Assembly (NCBI GenBank): GCA_004431415.1
Contig: QPMI01000416.1
Coordinates: forward strand, 434,001 to 498,000
Length of the DNA: 64,000 bases
DNA from: Cyanophora paradoxa
Taxonomy: Eukaryota > Glaucocystophyceae > Cyanophorales > Cyanophoraceae
Direction of reading: 5' to 3'
Shown here: in pieces, positions 10,467 to 23,060 of the stretch
How the letters are laid out: each line of letters opens with the position of its first letter
Position numbering within the stretch: position 1 is the first letter of the stretch
Translations under genes and position numbers: made by a program
The notes under the pieces: generated by a model
Databases searched by the model: none
What the model was told of the DNA's origin: nothing
Seen by the model: the letters and a program-made list of their open reading frames with translations, nothing else

Positions 10467-13400
10467 TCAGTAGGACCCAACCGCGCGCTCGACTTTCAGA
10501 CGAATGTTCTCCTCCGAGATCCTGCAAGTCTCGATTATGAGCTCGCGCATTACAAAATAAGCTTAGATTGAACATTCTTGAGAACGTCCTCCCACAAACC
10601 CCCTGTTCTCGAGGCTTCAGTTCTAGATCTAGCTTAGACACTTGACCTTTTCGTCAAATCAAATCTAATCGGCTTAGAGAGCAATGTCGATCCTATCGAA
10701 TCGAATCTTATGCAAGCTCTTATCGAATTCCGAATCAAATAAACTAGGCTCGCGCACTTTACGAACTCCTTCTTGAGGCGAGCGAGCGCGTCGTCCTTCT
10801 CTTGGAGCTGCGGCGGGGCGGGAGCGGGGCGGCTCAGAGGCGGAAGGGGGGCGAGAGGGCCGGGCCCAGGGGGAGGGGGGGGGGGGGGAAGGGGGGGGGC
10901 GGAGCTAAGAGGCGGGAGGGAGAGGGGGGTGGGGAAGAACGGCGGGGGCGGAGCCCCAGAGCGGCTTAAGGGGCGCGGGAAGGCAGAGAGGGGCGATTCG
11001 AATCCCAACATCCCAACGGCCATCGATTGGATGGCGGCGGAGTTCTGATGGATTCTAATACATTAGACGGCGGCTGCGGCGGCACATCCCCAACATCCCA
11101 ACGGCTAATATTTCTAGTTCTAGTTCTATCGGATTCTAGTATCTAGTTCTGATGGGATCTGATTTCAACGACGGGGGCACCTGCTTGGCGAGGCGCTCGA
11201 CGGTCGCCTCGGCGGCGGCGGTGCGCTGCTGCGCAGCCTCCAGCGCCAGCTGCAGCTCGGCCATCCTGTGCGGGGGAGGAGGTCAGGCCTGGGCGGCCGG
11301 GGCGGGGCGGGGCGGGGCGGGCGGGGCGGGGCGGGCGGGGCGGGGCGGGCGGGGGGGCGGGGCGGGCGGGGCGGGGCGGGCGGGCGGGGCGGGGCGGGGC
11401 GGGCGGGGCGGGGCGGGCGAGGCGGGCGGGGCGGGGCGGGGCGGGGCGAGGCGAGGTGGAGGAGGAGGCGGGCGTGTGTGTGGGGATGGGTGGAATGTGG
11501 AGGAGGGCAGGCCCGGGAAGGAAGGAAGGGAGGGAGGAAGGAACCGCCGGCAAGCCGGGCGGGCGGAGGGCCGGGAAGCCAGTCGGGCGGGCGGGCGGGC
11601 GCACCGGCGGACGGTGGCGTCCTCGGCGCGGTAGGGCATGATGGCGCCCGGCTCGACAGGCATACCCCCGGCCGCGGCCGCCGCGGCCGCCGCCGCCGCT
11701 GCTGTGCTGGCGGGGCTGTCGGACCGCAGGTCGGCGCCGGGCGTGCCCCGCCGCCCGGGGGAGTGCGATCGCGGCGGTCGCCACGTGGACGGCCGAGGAG
11801 GAGGAGGCGCGGCCGGGCGCGCCGCCGCAGCCGTCGATCTCGCCGGCGATGGACGCGAGGAGCGAGTCGGCGCGGGCGGCGGCGGCCAGCATCGAGCCGC
11901 CCGGCAGCGGCGTCCGCGCGGGCGGGGACCGCGAGGAGGCTGAGCCGTCTGAGCGCGCTGCGGCGGGCAGGGCGAGCCGAATGGAGACCTGCAGCCCCCC
12001 CGAGAAGCTCAGGACGCGCCCAGGGCCACCCGGGACCAGCCCTGCCGCACGACCGACAAGTGAGAAAGAGAGAAAGAATGAGATTTGATCTCGCGGGTTT
12101 AATCACGTACCCTCGGCGAGGCGGCGGGCGTCCGAGGCGCGCTCGAAGCGCGCCGAGCCGGCCCGCATCGAGTGGACCGTCACCGACCGAAGCGCGCCGT
12201 ACCTGCGCCGCCCCGCGCCCCGCCACGCCGCGTCAGCGGGGCAGCAAGGCGGAGTGTATGTCTAGGCCGCGAGTTCGTGGGTTGGTTCTAGGCCCTAACT
12301 CTAGTTCTAGGTCCTCCTCCTCCTGGTTCTAGGCTCGAGGGGCGGTGCGGTGCGGTGCGGGGCGGGGCGCACGGGCAGAGCAGGTCGCGGATCCAGCGGT
12401 CGGGGTCCGGCACGACGAGCCCCCCCGCCGGCTCCCCCAGCAGCTCCAGCACGAACTGCGCGGCGGGGCAGGCGTTGGCCGAGACGGAGAGGCGAAGGGT
12501 CCAGATGATCCATTCAGCCCCAGCGCGGGCCAGCGCGCATCCGCCTCCTATCGCGGGCGAGGGAGGGGTACCGGGCACCTCGGGGGGGTCCCGCTCGAAG
12601 TTCTTCCACGCGGGGCTCCGGCTGCGGCTCCGGCTGCGCGCGCGCTTGCGGTCCGGCGAGTCCTGCGCGCGTACAGCGGCGCAGCCGGCGTCAGTTTACG
12701 TGCGGACCGAAGCTCTAGAAGCCTTTCAACTCGCTTAAGAGGCGGTGCAATCGTTCCAATCTAATCTCTAGCGGCGGCGGCGGCGGCGCATCCGCGGGCG
12801 CGGCGGGCGTCGATCTATGCATGTGTCGAATTCCTCTGAAGAGGCTTCATATCGTTGGTAAGACTTCTTGGATCGGGCCGGGGCGCAAAGAGGCCGGCGG
12901 CTGAGGAATGTTTCGAGTTTCTATGCACTTCCTTATCCACCTTTTCGAAGCTCTAATTTAACGAAAGCTCGGCTATAAGAAGCAGCTGCCTCTTCCGCGG
13001 CGCGAGCCTCGCTTCCTAAGCCCGAATTCGAGCGGGATTTAAATCAGGAAGCCCCGGCTCGTGCGGGTTTCTTATTTCGCGCGATTACGTCTGCTGGAGA
13101 GCCGCAGCCTCTAATTTGCTGCGGCGCGATCGCTCCCCGCGAACGCTCCTCCCTTATGGTTTGAGGCCCATGAGCGCCCACTGACCTCACTGGAGCGACG
13201 CGAGCGAGAGGGGGAGCGGGAGCGCCTCCTCCCCTGCGAACGAAGTCAGTCACTCGGTACCCGGCCGGACGCGGCGGCTGCGGCGAAAAGAAACGGGATC
13301 AAAAGTCGGGATCGATCACCTTGGACGGCGAGTGGGAGCGGGAGGAGAGGGGCGGCGAGTCCGAGCGCCGCTTGACGGGGCGCGCCGGGAGCGCAAGGAG

Positions 13401-15735
13401 GGCCTGCGGGGCCGCTGCCTGGCTCTGGGGGTGGCCCGGCGGGTGGCCCGGCGGGCACGGGCCGAGCAGGCCCTGCAAATCAAGCGGGCCGGGCCCCGTC
13501 AGCACGAGAAGAAGAGCGACACGACTTCTGTTTGACTTGCCTCGAGGGACTTGCCGCCCTCCTGCAGGGCCTTGCGGACAACCTCGGCGCCCCTCTGCGC
13601 GGCGCCGGCGACGCCGGTCAGAAGCTGCGGCCGTGAAGGGGGACCTAGCGGGAGCTCTTCACTACTGCGCCGCTCAGAAGCCGGCCGCTAGATCGTATTC
13701 TGTCCACCGGTCGAGTCTAAATCAGGCGTGTGCGCGCCGCTCTAAATATGATATCTATGGAACCGCCTTATACTACTACTACTGCGACTATTTCTAGAAT
13801 GTATCCACGGCGCGCGCGCGCACCCCGTTGTCCATGTCGACGTGGCAGAGGCGGGTGCCCGTCTCGAGCTTGCCGGCGAGCACCATGCGCTGGGCGTCGC
13901 CCGGCTGCGAGAAGAGAATCTGCCGAGGAGGAGGGGCCGTGAGCGGGGGCGAAGGCGAGGGGGACGGGGGGGGGCGGGGGGGGGGGGGGGGGGGGGGTGC
14001 GGGCAGGGAGGGCAGGGGGCGGAACGGCCGAAAGGGTAGAGCGGCAGCCCGTGAGCAAGCTCGGAGCGGCTTTCTGGAGCCGTCCCCGAAGCTTCTAGCG
14101 GCGTGGAACGCGCTAGGAAGCTATCTGGAGAGTGCGATCAAATGTTTCGATCGGATCGCTCACCGAGGCGCAGGTGCGCTGGAAGTTTATCACGACCAGC
14201 TCCACGGCGCCGTACCTGTCCGCCCAGCGGCCGTCAGCGCCCGCCCGCCCGCTCGCATACGGGCCGGGGCCGGGGCCCTGGCGGGGGCCGGATCGAATCG
14301 CGGAATCGTCCTTTGCGCCACGCTATGTTGCTGACGAGTAGTGCTCTAAGGGGCTCTACTAGGAACGACGCACAGGGACGCGGCGGCCCTGAGCTCTTGC
14401 TCCGTCGGGGGAGCCGTCTCGTTCATGGGCCAGCCGACCCACACGATCCGCGCCTGCAGATCGAAAGGTTAGGGGCGGCAAGGGAGGGAGGGAAGCTTGA
14501 GAAGGGAAGCGCAGGGTGTGGGTGTGGGTGGGGGGGGGGGTACAGGGACGGACCTGGAGCCGCTCGATTTGTGAATGCTCGATACCCGGGGGTACGACGG
14601 GAGCGGGTTGAGGCGCCCTTGGCGGGCCGAGCGCACGAACGGCGGCCTGTTCGCCCCCGGGGTACGTCAGCTTTCGGGCACGGGGGGCTTCGTTCGCTTC
14701 GCGCTTGCTCGCTCGCCTGCGGGTTGCTGCGGATCTCCTCGACGCGGGCGGTACCCCCGAAGTGGAGCGCCAGAACCCTTTCTTGCAGGAGCGCGTCGGC
14801 GTCCCTGCGGTTCTCGAAGAGAACGTAGGCGTGCGTATCCCCCGCCCCGACCTCGAGCTTCTCGAGCTTGCCCCGCCTGAAAAGGGGACGTGGGCGCGTC
14901 GAAACGGCGCGCGGGGGTTGGAGCGTGGGAGGGGTACGCGCGCACCGCTCGCAGGAGGCGCGGAGCTCCTCGTGGCTCGGCGGCTGGCCGGAGGGGGTAT
15001 CCCACGAGCCGACCCAGAGCGCACGGCCATCGAACGGGTCGGTACCCTGGCGGGAAGGCGTCGGCGGGGGTACGCAGCACAATCGGGCGCGGCGCACGGG
15101 AGGGGTAGAGAAATCCGTCTTGAGGATGAGGCGCTCCTCGCCCATAACGATCTCGATCTCGTGGGCGCGGGCGAGCCGCTCGGCCGTGCCAGGGTCGGAG
15201 AAGAGCGCGAACGCGCAGTTGCGCGACTTGGACCAGTTCAGGCGCTCCAGACGGCCGTGCCTGCCCGGCACTCTTAGAGACAGATGGGCCGGAACGCTCG
15301 CGGAAACTCGCGATGCGCACTTTTCGCATGCGGTTCGAATCGCTTCCTCGGGAGGCGGCGCCACCCTCCACCCTGCGTAGTCGCGATCGGTTAGGGCAGC
15401 CACGCGGCACGCCTAACGGAGGCATCGGCGGGAGCGCGGCCGGATCCCACCTCCGATCCAAACCGTCCGCTCTCTTTCATACTGAGACACCATTGTCTTC
15501 CGCGGCTCCAATCAGAGCACGCTCGCGCAACTGGCTGCGGCGGAACGGCGCTTCGTTTGTCTGCAACCTCGCCGCGCGCATCGTGGCGATGCTAGCGCAC
15601 GCGCACCTGTAGACTGGACAGAAATGAGAGTCTTGTAGGGTGCTCGACGCGCTTCCGTCGCGGCCGAGTGTCAGGCTGCAGGCGTTGGAGGTTTTCGATG
15701 AACTTCGAAACGAATTCCCCTGGCTGGCCTTCCAC
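10467..15735 (-). CDS. RNA-binding protein with four RRM-like units, RS region and C-terminal coiled coil
   Basis: Read right to left. Unit 1 (about 15390-15110): EEAIRTACEKC, RNCAFALFSDP, EERLILKTD. Unit 2 (about 15040-14700): ALWVGSWDTPSG, EELRASCERC, HAYVLFENRRDADALL. Unit 3 (about 14460-13800): VWVGWPMNETAPP, YGAVELVVINFQRT, ILFSQPGDAQRMVLAG. An RS-like part follows (KRRSDSPPLSSRSHSPSK near 13320-13380; RKRARSRSRSRSPAWKNF near 12600-12660). Unit 4 (about 12500-11950): WTLRLSVSANACPA, YGALRSVTVHSMRAG, ARFERASDARRLAE. The end is a coiled coil (LQLALEAAQQRTAAAEATV; LQEKDDALARLKKEF; final exon ISEENIRLKVERAVGSY then TGA at 10467). RRM plus RS composition suggests pre-mRNA or mRNA handling in the nucleus (inference). 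An exon at about 15735-15605 may be 5' coding (VSKFIENLQRLQPDTRP), and the true start is not resolved. One intron near 13553 appears to use a GC donor (GCAAGT). Confidence 0.75.
11281..11460. repeat. GGGGC/GGGC minisatellite inside an intron of the RRM gene
   Basis: About 180 bp of uninterrupted GGGGC and GGGC words on the + strand, that is C-rich in the transcript of the minus-strand gene. It lies between the exon encoding the coiled-coil start (about 11270-11165) and the exon around 11700-12050. Long open frames across it on both strands are repeat artefacts. Confidence 0.8.
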
Positions 15736-16049
15736 ACGTGCTGAAGAACGTGTAAGTCGCAGCGAGAGAGCGCGGCGATCCCGGCGCAGCGCCTAGTCGC
15801 CGCCTAGGCGCCGTTCACACTTTTTCTACCAAACTACTTCGACCGCAGTCGACCCATTCTTGACCACGGAACGCGCACCGGAAGATGCGGGGCGATGCGG
15901 GAGGATGCCCCTGTATGCGCCGACGGCTAGGTAAGCCGAAGGTCCAAAAGCGCTAGCTTCCACCAAAGGCAACCCGGGGGGAGCGGAAGGGGGGGAACTT
16001 ATCGCCAGGGGTACGCAACCCTCGCAGTTGGCCCGGCGCGTCCGCCAGG
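15736..16049. promoter_or_regulatory. Divergent promoter region between the RRM and RING genes
   Basis: About 310 bp separate the most upstream supported exon of the minus-strand RRM gene from the first ATG of the plus-strand RING gene. I see no TATA box or named element. The promoter role is inferred from the divergent layout. Confidence 0.35.
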
Positions 16050-17197
16050 ATGCAGCGGGCGTTCGTTCCGCCCCTGATGGGGGCGGGGAGCGTGTCCCGG
16101 AACATCGCTCAGGGCGCGGGGCCAGCGGCCGGAACGACCTCCACCAAAAGCGGGAAGCGCGCTGCGTCGTCGAGAACGACCTCCGCGCCTGCTAGAGATG
16201 AATCTTCGACGGACTCTTCCTGCCCGCCTGGTCCGAAGACGCCCCTCGACGCTGCGCTCCCCGCCTCACGCCGCGCCGATCCCCCAGAGGGCCACATCAT
16301 CAACCCTGGCAGTCAGGCAGTCAGCAGCATCATCGGCTGCGTGGCCGCCGGCGTCACCACGCAAATCCTTGAAAGCACCCTTCCCGCTGTCCGGGAGGCC
16401 CGCATGAACAATCCAGATGGTCTTCTCTGCAATGCCGTTGGGGTGGTCTCCGCAGGTGCGCCTCACCGGAGCGGCCAGGACACCGTCGTCTTTCCGCGGG
16501 GCCTTTAACTTGGGGCCGGCGTCGCCGTAGGCTCCGCTATTCTGGCCAGCTCGAGGGCTTCTTCGATCGCCTCGAGGTGGGCGGATAAGCTCAGGTGCGC
16601 CGCGCGCCGCGCCCGCGCAGTGCGCCGCCGCTCCTCAGGGCGCTGCTGATCGCATCTCGATCCGCAGCTTCAACGTCGGCCCCGGCATCAAGGGACAAGT
16701 AGCGTCAACGGGAATCAACATAATCGTCACTCTGGTCGCCTACGGCGCGGCCCGCAAGCTTGCGAGCTTCCTGTTCGGGTGCGGCGCCACCTTGCGGGCT
16801 GCGCGTCCTGGATCTGAGGCGCCCCTCTGACTGGCCTGCAGCCCGCCCATAACCTCTCGGAGGGAAATGTACGAGGACGAGGAAGGCCCCGCCGGCAATG
16901 AACGGACCATTGCGCACGGTGCGCCTCTGTAGACGCGCCAAGGCCTCCCGTGCTGTCGTTCACTCGGCTCCCGCGCAGAGTGCGTTGTCTGCATGGAGCA
17001 GCCGCAGTCAGTGCTGTACATTCCGTGCCGCCACGGTGCGCGCGCGGGCGCTCGCTCGCATTCCGCGCGACGCGCGCCCTGAAACGGGCGCCCCGCCAGC
17101 CGCCGTGTGCGAGAGCTGCAACGAGGGGCTCGACCTGAAACAGTGCCCTGTCTGCCGCCAGCAGATCCAGCAGGCAATCAGCATCATCCACCCCTGA
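16050..17197 (+). CDS. Membrane-linked RING-finger protein, probable E3 ubiquitin ligase
   Basis: The C-terminus is a C3HC4 RING: ECVVCMEQPQSVLYIPCRH is spliced to AAVCESCNEGLDLKQCPVCR, and the protein ends QQAISIIHP then TGA at 17197. The two halves are split by a GTGCGC...CAG intron (17037-17099) that restores the frame exactly. Upstream are an N-terminal Ser/Thr/Pro-rich part from ATG 16050, a segment around INPGSQAVSSIIGCVAAG (about 16301-16355), and a likely membrane helix in TGINIIVTLVAYGAARKLAS (about 16698-16757). RING domains of this type bind E2 enzymes. A C-terminal RING after membrane helices resembles the MUL1/MAPL type of organelle E3, but the middle domain of that family is not seen, so that is only a suggestion. 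Internal exon borders between 16450 and 16680 are tentative. Confidence 0.72.
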
Positions 17198-17518
17198 GCG
17201 CCCGGCGCCGGCTTCCCCGCTTCGTTTCCTAGGGTCAGGCGTAGACAGGACCGCTTTCGTTTTTTAAAACACTGACTTGCCGTTCATGCCGGCGCTCGCC
17301 GTTAGCTCTGTTGTATAGTTCTGTAAGCCCGACCGCGCATCTGTACTTTTACACACTAGCTACGTCCCCGAGTCCCTCTAGCTTTTACCACTAGCTTGTA
17401 GCGTTTGTCGGAACCCGCATAATCTTTCCTGTGTTACCGAGTGTGTTGGAAGACTTGAAGAACAGGATACTCTCTTTCCAGCAGGCTCTAGCCAGCGCAG
17501 AGCTCCGAGGCTCGAGCT
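17198..17518. other. Intergenic spacer between RING and COPII genes
   Basis: About 320 bp, less GC-rich than the flanking exons, with short T runs near 17260 and 17345. It should contain the 3' end of the RING transcript and the promoter of the next gene in the same direction. No specific motif can be defended. Confidence 0.4.
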
Positions 17519-20500
17519 ATGTGCGCGCGGTATACGTACCGGCGCGGTCGATCTAGACCTCCGGATCCAGCAACAACACGTATGTGCTCAGGCTGCGGCA
17601 ACTCGCTGGCAAGGCTCATGACATTGATCGATATCACCGAATCAGCGAGCCAGCGTCACGGCGTGCACGAGAGCGCTAGCGATGGACAGCGTCCTAGGCC
17701 TACGGCAATTCGAATTCCAGCGACGGCGCCGCGGCGAGCACAAGCGCTCCGGGCGCCGGCGCGCACCGCGGCGAGCACAAGGCGGTGCTGCATGCGCATG
17801 CGGCGCCGCAGCGGCGGCGGCCGGGGGGTACGCGTCCGCAAGCACGAGCCAAGCCGACGTCGACGAGCTCGAGGAATGGTGGCGGTCCAGCTGACGACGG
17901 CCCGCGCGCCGTTGAATGGTGCGCAGCGGCGCCGACCACGCGCGCCGAGCCCGCCGTGACCGCGCTTGCAGCTGTCCAGCAGGACGAGTCCGGCCTGCCG
18001 TGGTGCATCGTGCTGCAGCCGTTCGGAGGCAAGGCTCCCGACTGCTCCGTGGACGACGAGTTCGACGTGTTCGCCGAGGACCTCGCCCGGTGCGAGCGGT
18101 GCTACGGCTACATCAACAAGTTCGCCACGTTCGAGCGCCGGCGATGGCGTTGCCCGCTGTGCGGCGCGTGGACGACACTGTCTGGTGCGCGCGGCCGCCC
18201 GCCTCGCCGCTCAGGGCGCCAAACGAAGTCTTCGTCCGCAGAGCGCTACGCGTCCCCGCCGATGCGGACGCGCATGCCGGAGCTCTCGAGCTACGTCTAC
18301 GAATGCTTCGCAAGCTTTCCCGGTCCGACCGCGCGCCGCGCGCCTCGCCGTCGACGCTCACCGCCGCCCGATGGCTCCGCGCAGGCGACGGGCCGCGGGA
18401 CCGTCCCGCGCCCCGCGGCGACTCTGGGCCGGTCTTCCTTGCCCTCATCGACCTAGCATGTGCGTCCGCGCGCTCGGCGCCGGCCGCACCCGCCCACCGG
18501 CCCCGCAGCCAGCGAAGAGTTCGTCGAGATGGTCAAGAGCGGCCTCCTGGCCGCGCTGGAGGGTACGGCGGCGCCAAACCGAATGCGCTGTACCCCTTCC
18601 GTTTACCCCGCCTGCCGATGCGCCTCGCCGCAGGCATGCCGCCCTCTTCCCGCGTGGCGCTCATCCCGTTCTCCGACCGCGTCGGCCTCTACGACCTCTC
18701 CTCCCCCTCCCCGCACGTCCGCCACGTCTCCGCGCGGCCCGACGGACCAGTCGACGTACCCCTCCACGACCTCTTCCCCCCGGAGCGCGCGCTGGCGTCC
18801 GTTCCGTCAGCCCGCGACGCCCTTTCGTTCGCGATCGACACGCTTGCCCCGGCCCCGCCGCCGGCGCCCTTCGCCGCCGGTCCCGCCCGCCGCGCCTTCG
18901 GCTCGGCCCTCCTCGCGGCCCTCGACTTCCTTTCCTATTCCCGCCTCGCCGCCCCCGGTTCGAATCCCGCCGCGCCCCTTTCGTCGGTTTCCGCCCCGCG
19001 CGCTCACGACTCGCGACCCCGCAGCTCGAATCCTGTGCTTCCTTTCCGGTATCCCTAACTACGGCCCCGGCGCCCTGGATCCTTTCCGCGCCGCCCGCGC
19101 CGCCGAGCAGCGCGCCTCTCACCACCGCGAGGACGCCGCGGTACCCCCTCTTCTTTCTTCGAACCTGGCGAATCGCTGATCGCGTACCCCGCCACAGATC
19201 CGCGAGGCTACCCCCTTTTACAGGGAGCAGGGCGAGCGGGCGGCCGCTCTCGGAGCCGCGTGCGACGTCTACGTCGTGCGTACCCCCGGAGAGCCCGCCC
19301 CCCCCCCCGGAACCCCGGTTCGAATCCCGGCAGGTCTCCCGCGACTACGTGGACTTGGCGTCGATCGCGCCGCTCGCGTCCGCAACGGACGGAGCCCTTC
19401 GGCTGTACGACATCGAGACCACGACCCTCCCCCAGGACCTGTCCGCCCGTACCCCCTCCCTCCCCTTCTCTACCCGTACCCTCGGCCGCCCCCGACGCGG
19501 ATCGCGGTACCCCGGCAGGTTCCGAGCCGTGCACGACCCGTGCGCGTGGGACGGCGAGCTCCGCGTCCGCTGCTCCCCTGAGGCGCGCGCCCCGTACCCC
19601 GCCTCTCAACGGCGTACCCCTGGCTTCTCTGACGCGCGTACCGCCCTTCGCTGCAGTTCCGCGCGGGGGCAACTGAGCGCCCCACGCCGCGCCGCCCGCC
19701 CCGCGGCGTCTACGGGCCTCTCGCCCCCCACCCCAAGTACGAGCAGGTACCCCCCTTCCGATTCTCCCCCCGCCCGCCCGCCTCCTCCCCCTTTCTTGCT
19801 GATTCCCGTACCCCCCCCCCCCCAGGTGTACAAGCTGGCGTGCTGCCGCCCGCACACGTCCGTAGCATTCGATCTGCAGTTCTCCACCTCCCGCGGCTTC
19901 GAGAAGTCCGCCCGTACCCCCCCCCCGCGCTTCCTCCCCATCGGAACGTGACGCGTACCCCCCTCCCCCCGCAGCCTGGATCGGGACCCCTGCGTCCAGG
20001 TCGCCTTCTCGTTCACGGAGCTGGTACCCCCCGGGGAGGAGGGCAGGGCCGCGGCGGTACCGCGTACCCCCCCGGCGAGCCCTGCGAGCCCCTCCTCGGA
20101 CGCCCCGCCGCCCTCGCCGGCGCCGCGGGCGCGCCCCCGACTCCGCAGGCGCCTCCGCGTCGCCACAATCCCCATACCCGTCGCCCAAGACGCCTTCGAG
20201 CTCTACGAGGCGAGACTACCCCCCGCCCCCCCCCCGCCCCCCCCCCCCCCCCCCGCCGCCCCCTTCCCCATCCCTCGCCTTGCTTTACCGCACCCCCTGA
20301 TCATGAGCCCCCTCCCTAGCCGCGGCCCCGGCCTCTAAGCGAGGCCGCGCCCCTCCCCACCCTCTGCTTTGCTTTACTGTACCCCCTGAGCCCTCCTCCC
20401 CCCCTCCCCCAGGCGACGGACCCGAACGCGACGGTGGCGGTGCTGGCGCACAAGGCCCTCGAGGCCGTCGCCGACTCCGGCGTCGACGAGGTCCGCCCTG

Positions 20501-21875
20501 TTGAACTACGAAAGAAAGTGGCTGTCTAAAACTAAGAAAGAAGCTAGCATCCGCCCTCCTTAGCTCGAGGGGCTAGCTTTAGCTTCCTCGGGCGTCGACA
20601 GGGTCCGCCATCCCGCCCTTCGTTTCTCCCTTGAGCCTTTCTGAGTTCTGCGGGCTCATATGAGCTCTTCCTTTCCCCCTAGCTCGGCTAGCGCTTCTTC
20701 CTTTCTCTTGATCGAGCTTGGCTAGCTCGGCTGCTCCCCTTTACTTTCTCTTGGCTAGCTGAACTCGCCCCTTCCTCCGCTCCCCTCTGGTTGGTTCTAG
20801 CCCCTTAGTTCTAGCTTGGTTAGAAACTAGCACGAAACTTTCTGAACCTAAGAAAGCTACGCTTAGCGAAGCTAGCTCGGCTGGCTCGGCTGGCTCGGCC
20901 GAGCTCGCCTTCGCTCACCTGAGCTTCGTTCGCAGGCCCGCCGCCTCGTCGAGGACTGGCTCGTGTACCTCACCGCCCGCTACAACGCGAGCGTCAAGGT
21001 CGGCCCGCTCAGACCCCACCTGAGCTCGGATTTGATCTCGCCAGGCGCTGAATTTGATCCGAACCAGGCGCTGCTGGGCCCGGCCGCCGGGGGCGCCGCG
21101 TACCACCCGGAGTCGATCGCGCACTACGGCCCGATCCTGTGCGACAAGGGCGTCTCCTCGGGGTCGCGGGCGGCCGCGCTGGGGCCTATACCCCGCCTCG
21201 TGTACCTCCTCCTCTGCGACCCGCTGCTACTACCCCCGCGGCTCCCGCCCCCGCCCGCGCCCCGCGGCGGACTCCTCCCCGTGCCGGACGGGCCGCTTCC
21301 CCGCCCGCAGGGCGCGGCCGACCGCTTCTCCCCCGACTCGCTCGCGGCCCGGCGGCACGCCCTGGCCTCGAGCGAGCCTCTGACGGTGGTCCGGATGGTC
21401 CGGCCCTACCTAGAGGCCTGGGAATCCCCCGAGGCCCCCGGGACGACGGGGCTCCTACTCACACGCGAGGCAATGGCCGCCTCCTCGGGTACGCTGTTCT
21501 TCCTGGACGCGTACGACCGGGCGGCGCTCTACTACCCCCCGATGTGCACGGCGCCCTTCCCCCCGCCCCTGGACTCCCCCCTCCGCACGCGCATCAACGC
21601 CTGCCGCTCGAACCGGTCCGTCACGACCCAGGTGCGCGTACCCCCTCCACCCCACCCCGCCTCGACCCCCTACCCCCCATCTTATCTATTTTTAGATCCG
21701 GATGCTGCGGGCGGGGGTACTGGGCGCGGAGGCCTTCGACGAGGAGTGGCTCCTGGACGACGCGTTCGCGTACCCCGAGGACCCCTGCTTCCCCGCGCCC
21801 CCGCGCGTGGGCCTGGCGGCGTTCATCGCCCACGTCCTCCACCGGACCGGCGACTTTCTGAAGGAGATGAGCTAG
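17519..21875 (+). CDS. COPII coat protein of the Sec23/Sec24 family
   Basis: Sec23/Sec24 form the inner COPII coat on ER exit sites. The exon from 17971 reads LPWCIVLQPFGG and then a zinc finger ARCERCYGYINKFATF...RWRCPLCG (Cys pairs C-x2-C and C-x2-C), as in Sec24. The trunk (von Willebrand A-like) follows: PVFLALIDLA (about 18430), PPSSRVALIPFSDRVGLYDL (about 18640), then after an intron RILCFLSGIPNYGPGAL (about 19031-19080). Further exons give YVDLASIAPLASATDGALRL, YKLACCRPHTSVAFDLQF, the helical part DPNATVAVLAHKALEAV and RRLVEDWLVYLTARYNAS, LGPIPRLVYLLL, and gelsolin-like FFLDAYDRAALYYPPM. The end FIAHVLHRTGDFLKEMS stops at 21873-21875. The N-terminal start at 17519 is uncertain; the segment before the zinc finger is low complexity. 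Sec24 is favoured by the zinc finger, while the C-terminal helices look more like Sec23, so I leave the exact member open. Introns are short and rich in GTACCCC. Confidence 0.8.
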
Positions 21876-22065
21876 CGCTAGCTAGCTACAGGTAGCTAAC
21901 ATATAAAGAGAAGTACATTCGATTCGACGACACTGTGACAAGCTGAAACCTGAGCTCGAGTGGGATCATGCGCATGCTCATTCTAGATCTGAAGCGCTCG
22001 CTGCCGCGCGTTGACGTCGGCCCGCGCACTGGCGAGACTCACTTCCAGCTAGCCAGCGCCAAGCT

Positions 22066-22456
22066 TGAAGGATCGATCGCGAAGGGCCCACTTCCGCTTG
22101 CGATCCGCCGACGCCGATGCATATATATGCCGACGCCAGCGGCGTGGACGGAGCGCCCGCAGGCGCCCGGAGCGCGGACGCGAGGGCGCGAGAGAACGAG
22201 GGCTCGAGCGCGCACTGCCGTCTGAGGTGCTCGCGCTTCGCGCCTCGAGGTCAAAAGATAGGAGGCCGCCGCTCCGCCCAGGAGCCCGCCTCGCGCTACG
22301 CCTCCTCAGTGACCGCCACCCCCCATAAGGCCCTCAACGAAGGATCGAAGGGTCCGCTTCCGCTTCCGATCCGCCGACGCCGACGCCGACGCCAGCGGCG
22401 TGGACGGAGGGCCCGCAGGCGCCCGGAGAGGGCTCGAGGGCGCGCGCTGCCGTCTT
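22066..22456. repeat. Imperfect direct duplication, offset about 270 bp
   Basis: Copy 1 (about 22066-22227) and copy 2 (about 22337-22456) share GATCCGCCGACGCCGA, GACGCCAGCGGCGTGGACGG, GCCCGCAGGCGCCCGGAG and a closing GCACTGCCGTCT / GCGCTGCCGTCT. The copies differ by small deletions. No coding role is evident. Confidence 0.7.
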
Positions 22457-22929
22457 AGGCCGGGAGTATGAGCGAGCGAGCGAGCGAGCCAAAGCAGACA
22501 ATGCGCACGAGTCTGATCTGGTCCGACGGTCACGTCCTGGTAGACACGTAGATATCGATGCCGCCTTGCAAGTGGCCGTCCTTGCCGCCTTAGCCGTCCT
22601 TGCCACTGAGGATGTTCGGCGCGCGGACGCTGAGCGCCGAGCGTCAAGCAAGCAAGCAAGCAAGCAAGCACGCCCCAGCGCGGCGGCCGAGGGGGACCGT
22701 GGGGGGAGGCGCACCCGGCCCGCGAGACCGGCCGATCTAGATCTAAGGATCCGCCTCGGACTCCGGGAGCTGGCTGCCATGCCAAGGAGTTCTGCCCTTG
22801 GGTTCGTCTTGCTCGAGCTCGCCCACTGCTCGCCCGCGGCCTCCTCTCCCTCTCTCGGCAGACGAGGCGCCCTCCTGGACGCTCGCGTCAGGCGGGCAGG
22901 CGGGGCGGGGCGGGGCGGGGCGGAAGGGC

Positions 22930-22931
<2 letters not shown>

Positions 22932-22968
<37 letters not shown>
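22932..22968 (+). repeat. 37-base G homopolymer
   Basis: An uninterrupted run of G on the + strand, followed by further G-rich sequence to about 22990. Its true length in the organism is uncertain, because homopolymers of this size are prone to assembly error. Confidence 0.9.
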
Positions 22969-22969
<1 letters not shown>

Positions 22970-23060
22970 GTAGGGGGGTGAAGAGGGGGGGGATTGAGCG
23001 AGGCGAGCCGGAGGCGCAGCGGCGCAGCGGTCTGAATTCGAATTCGACTCGAGCTCCCAA

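Noticed and set aside
11165-12332. Open frames of about 350 codons on both strands across the GGGGC minisatellite
   Set aside because: Repeat-driven. True coding here is the set of short minus-strand exons (coiled-coil and RRM-like unit 4).
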